Source of the DNA: a virus
IMG/VR virus record: IMGVR_UViG_3300047560_000283
Span: 1 to 46,336 of that record
DNA length: 46,336 nucleotides
Reading direction: 5' to 3' (one strand)
In this document: positions 27,501 through 33,153 of the stretch, one piece after another
Position numbering within the stretch: position 1 is the stretch's first letter
Layout of the letters: each line of letters begins with the position of its first letter
Notes under the pieces: generated by a model
What the model saw: the letters and a program-made list of their open reading frames with translations, nothing else
The model's database searches: none
Told to the model about the DNA's origin: nothing
Made by a program: the position numbers and the translations under genes

Positions 27501-29266
27501 TTAATCCAGTTTGTACCATTAAAGTGGTACATAAGTCCCTTGTTGTTATTGCCTCTTCTAACTAATACACATTCTCCCAACAACGAATCTCCGTCGTCGG
27601 CTTTTTGTAAATTAATTTGTGTAACATTATTATGTTTGATAAACTTAACTACATAGATCTGGTTGTTTGCTAACGAGTCAGTGTCTGCTGTAACTAGGAC
27701 TCGGGCACCGTCAAATAAGTTTTCTCCGTCAACAATGTATCCTTTGCTACCTTCAATAACTGAAAATATATCAGTAGTAAAATCGTCTACATAATCAACT
27801 GTTTGTTTTGCGGTTCCGCCGTGATTAAACAACTGTAGGTTTGGCTTAAATTCAATAATAGGGCGCTTTGCTCTCGATGTCTCAAGTGCTTCAAAATTAG
27901 AACCATTAAATGTGTGCGAATAATCTAGAGTAGATCTATGGAACCAACGGTTATAACGACTCCAAGGATTTGAGTCGATACTAGATTTTGAAACAGTAAT
28001 ATAATCCTTAGAAGACGGATATGTTGTAGCATCGTCGTAAGGCTGGCTATCAAATCCACCGTTATCAAATAATACTTCCGGGGCACTTGTGTTTAGGTTT
28101 TCAGATACAATTAAGTCTGTAAACTTAGTCAAGGTTATTTGTGTACCTACGCCTTCAACTAACCACTTATCGTTGTTGTTAGAATATTTTGCAGGTGATA
28201 CTGAGCCAATAAAATAAATTAGCATACCATTAGACAACTCAACTCCGTTGCTGCTGGTATATGTGGTCTTGCCTACAATTTCATTTTCTACATTGATTTT
28301 TGTATTTGTTTCGATGTTAGCAATTATGAATCGTCCGAATCTATTTGGATCTGTTGAGCTCTGATAAAATAAAACATCCGGAGCGTCGAATGGTACTTCG
28401 AATGTAATAGTACCACTTTCTATGCCATTGTTGGTAACACCTTTATTGTAGTCTAACGCTGTAGTCATTTGAACATCGTCGACGTATTCCCAATCCTGAC
28501 TATCAAGGTCAATAGTGCTGCCGTCACCGCCCGTAACGTCAACTAACGCCGTCCATAGCTTGCCATCAAATACAACTAATTGCCCCTTTGTATATGGCAA
28601 CAACGGATCGTACAGCAATGTACCAGTATCAATTGTTGTTTTAAATGTAACACCGTTGCCTGGAGCATTTACAATGAACTTGTATGTTTGCCCTCTATAT
28701 AAGGTTAGTGTAGGATTGTTTGTTAAGCCGTCGGGGGTGAATAAAAATACACTACCGATGCCTAGGCCAATTCTATAGGTACTAACAATATTCTGCGCCT
28801 GTCCTAGAATTTTAACTCCGGGAGGACCGTCTGGAATCCAGTAATATTCTCTATAGTTTACAAACTTATCCCAATCAATAGGTGGGTTCCAAGAATAATG
28901 CTCTTGTTCTGTAATTGTAGAATCAAACTCTTCCTTGTTGCCAAAGAATTTAATTTGATTCTTAAAGTCTAGATAATCATAAAAATTTGTTATTGTGTTG
29001 TCTTGTTTAACAACAACGCCCGGCTCTAATTGATAACGACTTCTTAAAGTTTCGTCGGTATCTAAATAAACGTCACTAGCATTGTATGTTTTTCCATAAC
29101 GGCGACCAACGTATCCTACAGTTTTTTGTAGTACGCCCGGTTGCACTAATGGATCAACAACTGCCGATAAGAACTTTTTATTTGCCTCAGTTTGGAAAAC
29201 CTGAGGTAATAATTCTACAGTTCTTCTAATCGGTAATTGACTATCTGGAAAAAATTCTTGTGCCAT
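15569..29266 (-). CDS. Giant baseplate wedge protein (gp7 position), with beta-propeller and CBM-like modules
   Basis: A 4565-aa open frame occupying 30 percent of the window. It lies directly after gp6, where T4 has gp7 (about 1030 aa), so it is probably the wedge scaffold; gp7 homology is positional. Residues 2170-2745 hold repeated FG-GAP-type blades (DERFGSAVTIG, DNFGYSLIMSRDASILVVGAP, GDNFGTAIDIDASGTTLVVSSP, EYFGSSVSISAATERIVVGA), as in integrin-type beta-propellers. At least six segments resemble CBM5/12 modules, near residues 222-266, 1458-1503, 1717-1762, 2205-2248, 2358-2398 and 2472-2515; examples are KGQLVVFDGKLWTA and AGEIVLYNGKLWKA. Paired GxGYTxxPxVxIxGxGxGA repeats lie near 3129-3200 and 3490-3566. 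The last 950 residues contain fibre-like DGxT...VxVxG repeats. It starts 1 base after gp6 with no clear ribosome binding site, suggesting translational coupling. Confidence 0.85.
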   Translation of the reverse strand: MAQEFFPDSQLPIRRTVELLPQVFQTEANKKFLSAVVDPLVQPGVLQKTVGYVGRRYGKTYNASDVYLDTDETLRSRYQLEPGVVVKQDNTITNFYDYLDFKNQIKFFGNKEEFDSTITEQEHYSWNPPIDWDKFVNYREYYWIPDGPPGVKILGQAQNIVSTYRIGLGIGSVFLFTPDGLTNNPTLTLYRGQTYKFIVNAPGNGVTFKTTIDTGTLLYDPLLPYTKGQLVVFDGKLWTALVDVTGGDGSTIDLDSQDWEYVDDVQMTTALDYNKGVTNNGIESGTITFEVPFDAPDVLFYQSSTDPNRFGRFIIANIETNTKINVENEIVGKTTYTSSNGVELSNGMLIYFIGSVSPAKYSNNNDKWLVEGVGTQITLTKFTDLIVSENLNTSAPEVLFDNGGFDSQPYDDATTYPSSKDYITVSKSSIDSNPWSRYNRWFHRSTLDYSHTFNGSNFEALETSRAKRPIIEFKPNLQLFNHGGTAKQTVDYVDDFTTDIFSVIEGSKGYIVDGENLFDGARVLVTADTDSLANNQIYVVKFIKHNNVTQINLQKADDGDSLLGECVLVRRGNNNKGLMYHFNGTNWIKSQTKTKVNQAPMFDIYDENGVSFSDADTYPVSSFVGTEIVSYKIGSSVVDTELGFSLSYLNINNVGDIQFEFDLDVDLFNYKIAQSVYERNIYTGFYKFNGIETYDNGWKVLDNTLTQPIIDTVVIDTATNVITSTAVDWKSITDDQIRKILFYVNGTITRKTWTRVDGVFTFSSNFAANDVVAIKLFADLDPLTGYYEMPLGLEKNPLNEKIKSFTLGQAADHVLTGIELVDNFSGIYPGTSNLRDISGYENKSKRFLKHSNVAPIATVLLCDKEVNIVKSIQYAKKAYTDFKNTFINLAYNLYYDQNSIDYVDVILEEISKTQNSSRPFADSDMIGSGAYTELNYTVEDEGIKTFALSEKFDLETISSRAVYVYYNDEQLLNGKDYEFNSTFGFVKLTITLSEGDTIRIREYVSSSANFIPPTPTKLGLYRKYTPMKFLDTTYVDPKEVIQGHDGSITVAYGDFRDDVLLELEKRIYNNIKQQYDENIFNNDHVLGGYYGNAEYKKNVVDDIVAPEFLKWIADTNIDYVNNTFFDSQNSFTYTYSNMVDPTGNQNLPGYWRGVYKWFYDTDRPHQCPWEMLGFSEKPTWWESEYGPAPYTSNNLILWEDLRDGIVRQGSRAGVYKRYQRPTIIQHIPVDEDGNLRSPLDAGLAGNFTLINNKGPFVLGDQGPVEAAWRSGSEWPFAVTIALCLLKPLEFITDNFNKSETTLNILGQTVNKNSKTFFTLDDLVYDSSSVSGLVSYVVNYLKSKTLSVDTLKNKLSGIDVNLSNRLAGFVDQAQQKYVLDSKNPKSKTSSIFVPQENYNIIFNVSSPIYSLAYSGVIIEKTSQGWKITGYDSKDPYFTYYKPVISQTDPLISVGGVSENFLIWTADKFYGNGVVVKNGQDYYRSVKSHTSGEDFDSTLWKKLPSLPVTNAVTAYRRKNFNKLRTYRLNYGTLVTNIQEVVDFMLGYQEYLLSIGFVFEGYDPTTQSTYDWFTSVKEFMFWTKHNWSDGSLLTLSPNSQKVEIQVSLGVADNFLDSFYDYQILQDDGTPLRPEFIEASRDYKTLALSTINTNRGIYFVRANFVLKEHVVIFDDRTVFNDVIYDKPTGYRQERIKSRGFRTVDWDGDYTSPGFMFDNVNIQAWQPFTDYRLGDIVAYKSYYWTSKQNQLGTESFDDTFWTKLDSTPTKGLLANFDYRINQFEDYYEVDSDGVGSSQRDLARHAIGYQPREYLQGLAEDEITQFRLYQGFIREKGTNNAITKVFDKISKTSDDGVVLNEEWAFKVGEFGGADQLTEIEFEISKNSLQVNPQPAIIVESQSSIVSDQNLRIDPTKFSIKPSTFTTNINPVVMFDGASRSAGYVHLDDVEFVVKTRDDILDIDILTVNENDHFWVTFDSYKWTVLRYNETLSLRIVSVSKTGNNVTINLNRTHNFAVGDIIGITKVYNLTGFYKITSVDNTVIVVTSTGDTPAIEDSTSAVIGIFTEARADTFQELDYQTTALLQTGSKVWVDANENGNWEVVEKIKQYQTYELASDEYGITTPLHTGTSVVYIENLKQIATSIPGSSYVMIYTDQTSVNQALGLKQIIAAPDGFEDAVNGVFGEVLSVSPDYKWLAVASPTATAVPNQYMGELTTRSYLAGEIVLYNGKLWKAKNNTAPSDGSSINFNSQDWEPATLVEGNTSSRGTGFVNQGMVSLYTYANDQWEIAYNIVSPHQATDERFGSAVTIGVSGKTYYMAISAIGSLCDPSIGYSTGKGRVYLYYYNGTTWTHYENPNYYGVYNNDSASVYPAGSIVWADGSLWQAQVDTQGDGSTLTVDSEDWLQLDPITTENSLPSNVAVEDDGSTLAVGLLDPTQLAELVKDGDNFGYSLIMSRDASILVVGAPSSDGRYIANYKGLWNTYQEYLEGDVVRFNNSYYTLDSATSINEDPIAGAPWTSEGTDSYATTGKVFIYQRNANGIYVLTQTITNQSLDSINDIGTLGTIESGDNFGTAIDIDASGTTLVVSSPTADILRQNQGAVYVFKRATGATEFRLAQKIQSYENYTNEYFGSSVSISAATERIVVGAKNAAYNRPYTFTDGTTFDRRRTTFFNPTGFPGQVYVYERKDLGYFLAEKLQPNVADIENTYSYESFGASIDCTNSVIVVGSPNYIAKDETDEIGKIRLFKKTANKNSINTIRTQTEQVDLDALKNIEVYNTQKNIKVADIDVVDHFKLKLLSVAEQDIKFKTLYDPATYITATEEQTVDESQAWFENHIGEVWWDLSSAKFLNSEQGDLSYRVGNWSSQVEGSSIDVYEWVESPLLPSEWSILADTVPGLAEGISGQPKFADDTVYNTKVLYNPTTGATTSTLYYFWVKNKTTIPANKDRRVSISSIASYISNPVGTGIPFVALVDSDKLAFYNFASVISSDTVSVNIEYHKDLKETNPVHREYQLLTEGVADNIPSEFLEKKWIDSLVGFDEAGNTVPDFNLPLKQRYGLGFRPRQTMFVDKSKALKIVIDNINTILASRPFVDTINFENLSAKDVAPSALLNEYDLQVENYVDLEQVGTVKIKQAEFSVNIINGEIDTIDIVEPGFGYRTAPYVSIQGTGKGAKASITLDTQGRVSSITVTNRGKKYTSGLVKIRPFSVLVNNDISDKGLWSIYSWDQQRKIFYRSKAQGYDTTAYWEYTDWWATGFTSQSRITKEIDNFYQEPTVILETGMLLRVKEYSNGGWAVLERTADGAGNLLSNYNLVGRQNGTITIKDSLYNAVTTALGYDNVGYYDAALYDLQPIKELRNILKAAKENIFIDDLRVEWNKLFFSSVRYAFSEQQYVDWAFKTSFLNAVHNVGDLDQRPNYKNDNLESFRRYIEEVKPYRTTIREYTSRYTENESYYSGTVDFDLPPAYSVRDGKILPVGQDYNRLNEYPWKWWTDNNGYSITTINVSYAGADYTHPPQVLIEGNGTGATATAFISSGKVSGIRVDNPGSGYTQIPKVTLVGGNGTSQSIAKAAAVMGDTAVRTFDVSMKFDRLSKSGEYQEFSQTQEFTATGYSAVFNLNYAPTRDKTKIRVFKNDEIILKNEYEIDLYSDATSGYTLLKGKLRFLSAPKNGDIIVIEYDKNDEYLDAVNRISKYYAPTAGMKGKEIGQLMTGIDFGGVQVQGTTFDVTGGWDALPWFTDNWDSVESNSDYYYIADGSTTYVVLPNTPAEDQVISIYLKRVGETKATRIDDPKFGTIDQKNNDALMPSFVGDGSTNIVQLHNPDTDEAYVHVNADDTLIFRNIESDGSVTITDINLLDTRISGGTLANINNAYVTATGLTPEEIVIDGDKFVSPDQVPAPEENLPGQVLDSLSLKVYTSTSPGSTPLQAKVVIGDGETKVYNIGLTVLESTSVMVYIDKVKQDIGVEYNINFIDNTVEFETAPTIGTIVEIISIGIGGISLIDYQEFVADGSTSLFLTKAVYSQTAAVLVTVDGEEIPTGFVNSSEYTDTVDRTLIQFGQAPAYRQVVKIICFGSSTETDSTGVPFIRINQQTNTYDGNRNIDLDKFVSLSRSSVLSSILVEVNGVQLQGVDTTYVVYDGTNNALEVGVDPAEAIGTITSGAIKVYINGVLQRFVIDYTYNGNENLIEIPAANLTIEDVIRIETDTRTQYSIVDGNIVLADSLVLNIGDLISVTWFSEYPTMDIISEQYTGGKVQYQLPRNPLDVNYIWVYKNGTRLTRDRDYSISLPRGVVYLTDLSTTADEVKIVQFGNIVYEPPKAFEIFKDMLNNYHYKRHSRKNSVKLAKDLYYYDTTVELTDASGLPTPLPTRNIPGVIVINKERIEYFSKVGNVLSQLRRGCLGTAIAEKHSINSFVVDAGFTETLPYLETQDRTDFTSDGVSTLIGPLDFVPSQGSRTEWYRETITSEYGPCDEIEVFVGGKRLNKNPVDVYIEANGVSSPAADTTIEAEFAVDGVSAYVKLTNVVAAGTRITIIRKQGRIWYERGQNTASKGITLLSNTTPVADFIAIKSTELPE

Positions 29267-29267
29267 A

Positions 29268-32200
29268 TTAATTTGTACTTGTAATTACTGTGCTGCTGTC
29301 TGCTCTAATTTCTGTCGCAGAAATTGCAGTTACTATTTCAATATCGTCTACTCTTGCACCGCTGACAAATATTTCGTCTACTCTGCTTTGAATTTCAAAT
29401 AAACTTCCGAAACTCTGTGTAGGCTGTCTTGGGACTAACACCATGTTTGAAATGTCAGGAGCAACTGTGTTAATAACATAAGTTGTTAACTCGCTAACAT
29501 AAAATCTATCACCGAAGTCCCAGTTGTTTACATCAAAGAACTCGTTAATAGCATTGATGATCCTAACCTTTAAATCATTGTCATTAATTAACTTATTAGG
29601 ATTCTTTACAACTTTAAATTTTGCCTGTAACTTAGGATCTGCCATAGATCCAAACAGTACCTTATATTGTACAGGATGATAGATAATTTCGTCGCTGATT
29701 GTTTTAATCTGAGATAACTTAGATCCAAAACTAATTCTTAAACTATCACTATTTGGTGCTTCTGGCGCTGTAACTAATCCGCCTGCTAGATAATTTCTAA
29801 AATTTGTATCATAGCTTCTAGTTAATATGTAAACATCCATTATGTTACTTGCACTAGGATCAATTCTTCTATCAACGTTAGCATTGTGAACATATTGGAA
29901 TTTTAATCCAGCACGACCGATGTGTGCAGAATACGTACTTTGTAATTCCAATGTATTTGTAGTTCTGTTAACTCGCTTAACCTGGTCTTCATCGCTTGTA
30001 TAGAAATAAATTAAGTCGCCGTCGGAATAGTCATTGACGTTAACTAGACTTTCTTTTTGCACAATAGAAATGTGTCCATCTGTATTATCGATGTACGCTT
30101 TTACCTTGTTGCCTAATTCGTCATTAACTTCCTGGAAGAACAAATATTTGAAATCTAAATCCTGCCCTGCAACCTGCTCAAATGCTTCTGGGTTATCGAT
30201 CACCCCGTCGTCGTCATTATCAAAGAACGCAATTTTAATTCTGTCAACGCTTTGATATCCATCGTCGAATCGAATAGTATCACTGATTTCAAATCGAACA
30301 TCTTGCTTTAACGGATCAATTAAAGTCCAGTCTGGGTTAACCCCTAGAATCTTAATTTGATCCTTTACTACTTTTCCTGTTTTTCCATCATAAGTCTTTG
30401 CCTTAGAATCAAAATAAAATCTATTTTGTTCTATGCTTCCAAAGATATAATCTAGACCTCTAATTCTTACAACATACTCGTCGGCTTCTTTAACAAAAGA
30501 AATAATCCAGGAAGCATCTAAACTGCTATTTGTAGTGTCTCCGGATTTACCTAAACTAAAATTACTTAATAAATTTAAATTAGAACTTGTGATTAATTTC
30601 CATTCAGAATCAATGACGCTGTATCTTAAACCAAAGTTTAGGTTACTTGTCATCTGATTTGCCATTTCTGTAATCAATGCTTGAGAGAAACTTGTAGCAA
30701 ACTTTGGCACAATTCTAGTTGCAATTGCTCCTGTAGGAACAGTGTCACTGAATTGAATTGCACCTAAACCGGAAGTTAGCACACCTTTGCCTGCATTTGT
30801 TCCATCACCGGTAATCTTTACAACTTTTGTCCAGATTCGATCTGTTTGATCAGGATCGGAAGAATCAGCTGTAACCATTTTACCTTTCTTAAATGCTTTG
30901 CCTGCGGCTGGCACAAACTTTATTAATGCTCCTGCTGCAAGATATTTTAAGGTGCTGGTGGTATAGGTACCAACTTTTAAAATTAAATTAGCATCGTCCG
31001 CTTTATTAAAATAACCTGTGCAGAGATTCACATCTGTTGTAACTTGTTTCCAAAGAGTATTTTGGTCTGTAAAATTAATCTTATCAAACTTAGTAACATA
31101 ATAATTGTAAACATCGGTATCATTAACAATCGGTTCTATGGTATTTCTAATGAAGTTTAAAATCTCAATCCTGTTAGCGTACTTGAATGCTACAGAACGT
31201 TCTGTTTCTTCTTTGTACATTAAGCCATCGTCTGCAAAGACGTTAACGCTGCTATACTTTCCAGTAGCGTCGATAATTTCAAAGTTTCTGCTGATACCGC
31301 TAGATGTTCTGTTAATAGCATTAATTTTTAAAATGTCTTGTGATGTTGTTAACGGGGCTAGATTGTAATCTTCACCGGTAACCATCCTGTTCTGTGTATA
31401 ATACTGAGCAGGAGCATTAGCTCTAATAGATGCTAGGCTTTCTGAAGCCGCAGAGCTACTAACGGTATACTTCAAGCTCATAGTAATGTTTAAAGTATGG
31501 CTAACTCCTTGCTTGTTAACATACGGCACAGCAATATTAATGCCGCGCATTTCGTTAGGAGCAATCTGGTAAACTAATCCGTTGCTTAGTCTGTAATAAA
31601 CACGGAATGCTCCTTGAGGTAGGTTACCGTAAACACCGTCTGCAAATGCTAAGTCTACTCTGTCATTTTCTTTTGTAATTACAGAATAGATATTTCTAAT
31701 ATTAGAAGAAACGCTATTATAAGCAATATTGCTACCTACTAAACTACTGACCTTAGTCCATTCATTTAGTTGGGCACCTGTGGAACTTAAAGCAAATAAC
31801 CAAACATCGTCGTTATTAATGTTATTACTATCAATTGCAATTGTTTCATTAGTTGTAGGAATTGCAATAGAAAAATCAGCAAGTTCTAAGCTACCTTGTT
31901 TAAACATTAGATAAAAACCTGTGTTAGCACTTGTGCCACCACGACCATCATTTTTGTAAACAAAACCAATCTGGTTTCCTGGAGTTGGCGCTTCTTCGTA
32001 AATTTCTTCCTTACCTTTAAAGCTAGTACTAACTAGTTCAAACGGCATTTGACGTCCAGCAACTACCTTGCTGAAAGTAAAAATAGGCACATCAGTTGAT
32101 GCTGTTCTAAATCTATACTGCTCTGTTTGAATTCCTTCAATTGTAGCAGTACCTTGGCTACGGCCAAATTCTGTGTTGTCTGCCATTGCAGCATTTAAAA

Positions 32201-32675
32201 CTGTAACAAATTGTTCTGCCCAATTTTGATTTGTAGGATCGTTCCAAACAATAGTCTGTTGAGATAGATTTTTACCGTTGCTATCTAGGATAGACTCTGT
32301 AGTTGTTACAGTATCAAACTTCAATAATCCCTTGGCTGCAACGTTTCTTTTTGCATTATAAGAAAGCATACGAGCTAGGCGCAATACGCTGTCTTTGCGT
32401 TCTGCAAGCTCAATAAAGTTTTCACGGCTAGCTAAATCAACACGGAATGCAAGGCTTTGTCCAAGGAATGCAATGGCGTCGATAAGGGCCAAATATTCAC
32501 TAGACTCAATGTAGTCGTTAAAATCTTCTGGGTAATTTTCACGGAAATAAGAAATGATAACACGACGAAGGTTTTCAAAGTCGTAGCTTTTAAAATCAGC
32601 ATTCTTAAATGTCTGATAAATTCTGGTCCAATCTTCGTTTAAAATAAGATTATTTTGTCTTGAACTTGTTGTCAT
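29268..32675 (-). CDS. gp6: Baseplate wedge subunit gp6
   Basis: A 1135-aa homologue of T4 gp6 (660 aa), the wedge protein that forms the dimeric ring around the baseplate hub. The N-terminal region is diagnostic: LNEDWTRIYQTFKNADFKSYDFENLRRVIISYF, then ESSEYLALIDAIAFLGQSLAFRVDLASRENFIELAERKDSVLRLARMLSYNAKRN. The remainder includes a gpJ-like core (QYYTQNRMVTGEDYNLAPL) and a C-terminal wedge segment (LKVRIINAINEFFDVNNWDFGDRFYVSELTTYVINTVAPDISNMV). It is longer than T4 gp6, with extra beta-rich insertions in the middle. It follows gp25 in the classic wedge order. An AGGAA ribosome binding site and a late-promoter-like element lie upstream. Confidence 0.93.
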   Translation of the reverse strand: MTTSSRQNNLILNEDWTRIYQTFKNADFKSYDFENLRRVIISYFRENYPEDFNDYIESSEYLALIDAIAFLGQSLAFRVDLASRENFIELAERKDSVLRLARMLSYNAKRNVAAKGLLKFDTVTTTESILDSNGKNLSQQTIVWNDPTNQNWAEQFVTVLNAAMADNTEFGRSQGTATIEGIQTEQYRFRTASTDVPIFTFSKVVAGRQMPFELVSTSFKGKEEIYEEAPTPGNQIGFVYKNDGRGGTSANTGFYLMFKQGSLELADFSIAIPTTNETIAIDSNNINNDDVWLFALSSTGAQLNEWTKVSSLVGSNIAYNSVSSNIRNIYSVITKENDRVDLAFADGVYGNLPQGAFRVYYRLSNGLVYQIAPNEMRGINIAVPYVNKQGVSHTLNITMSLKYTVSSSAASESLASIRANAPAQYYTQNRMVTGEDYNLAPLTTSQDILKINAINRTSSGISRNFEIIDATGKYSSVNVFADDGLMYKEETERSVAFKYANRIEILNFIRNTIEPIVNDTDVYNYYVTKFDKINFTDQNTLWKQVTTDVNLCTGYFNKADDANLILKVGTYTTSTLKYLAAGALIKFVPAAGKAFKKGKMVTADSSDPDQTDRIWTKVVKITGDGTNAGKGVLTSGLGAIQFSDTVPTGAIATRIVPKFATSFSQALITEMANQMTSNLNFGLRYSVIDSEWKLITSSNLNLLSNFSLGKSGDTTNSSLDASWIISFVKEADEYVVRIRGLDYIFGSIEQNRFYFDSKAKTYDGKTGKVVKDQIKILGVNPDWTLIDPLKQDVRFEISDTIRFDDGYQSVDRIKIAFFDNDDDGVIDNPEAFEQVAGQDLDFKYLFFQEVNDELGNKVKAYIDNTDGHISIVQKESLVNVNDYSDGDLIYFYTSDEDQVKRVNRTTNTLELQSTYSAHIGRAGLKFQYVHNANVDRRIDPSASNIMDVYILTRSYDTNFRNYLAGGLVTAPEAPNSDSLRISFGSKLSQIKTISDEIIYHPVQYKVLFGSMADPKLQAKFKVVKNPNKLINDNDLKVRIINAINEFFDVNNWDFGDRFYVSELTTYVINTVAPDISNMVLVPRQPTQSFGSLFEIQSRVDEIFVSGARVDDIEIVTAISATEIRADSSTVITSTN

Positions 32676-32691
32676 TTTTCATTCCTATCTT

Positions 32692-32700
32692 GTATTTACC
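32692..32700 (-). promoter_or_regulatory. T4-type late promoter element (moderate)
   Basis: The minus strand reads GGTAAATAC, keeping the TAAATA core. Initiation near 32687 would give a leader of about 12 nt that barely includes the AGGAA site of gp6. It lies between gp25 and gp6, the only gap of any size inside the baseplate block. Confidence 0.45.
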
Positions 32701-32716
32701 CAAGAAAATTATGTGC

Positions 32717-33151
32717 TTACTTTATAATGTTGTTTTCTCTATCAAAGTCAAACATCATACGCTCATTGATATTAAATGGCAAATACGTAATGTCTGCTTG
32801 TATTCTAATTCCCATGTCTGTACTGTCAATTATTACACCGTTAATTGCAATCCTTGGGTCGTAGTTAATAATGGCTTCTACGTCATCTGTGATTAATTTC
32901 TTAACTTCTTCCGTAAAAGGTTCGAATAATAAATCCCAAATCACAGTACCGAAATCAGGATTCATTAGTTTTTCGCCTTTACGGATATAAAAGTGATTTA
33001 CAATATCTTGCTTTACTAAATCAATATCGTTTAATTTAAAAGAATTTTTAGTTTCTTTAGAACTAAATCCTTTGTAGGTAAAAGATCGTTGACTGTCATT
33101 AACGCTAGCCGTTAACGAAGATACTGATTTCTTGTTATAAATTCTTGCCAT
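32717..33151 (-). CDS. gp25: Baseplate wedge subunit gp25
   Basis: A 144-aa protein of the GPW/gp25 family, which links the wedge to the sheath in contractile tails; T4 gp25 is 132 aa. The diagnostic stretch is LVKQDIVNHFYIRKGEKLMNPDFGTVIWDLLFEPFTEE, containing the conserved KGEKLMNPDFG motif, followed by ITDDVEAIINYDPRI. An N-terminal extension of about 35 basic and Ser-rich residues (MARIYNKKSVSSLTASVND) precedes the family core. The ATG is 2 bases after the stop of the spike gene, with an AGGGA site inside it. Position between spike and gp6 agrees with the call. Confidence 0.93.
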   Translation of the reverse strand: MARIYNKKSVSSLTASVNDSQRSFTYKGFSSKETKNSFKLNDIDLVKQDIVNHFYIRKGEKLMNPDFGTVIWDLLFEPFTEEVKKLITDDVEAIINYDPRIAINGVIIDSTDMGIRIQADITYLPFNINERMMFDFDRENNIIK

Positions 33152-33153
33152 AA

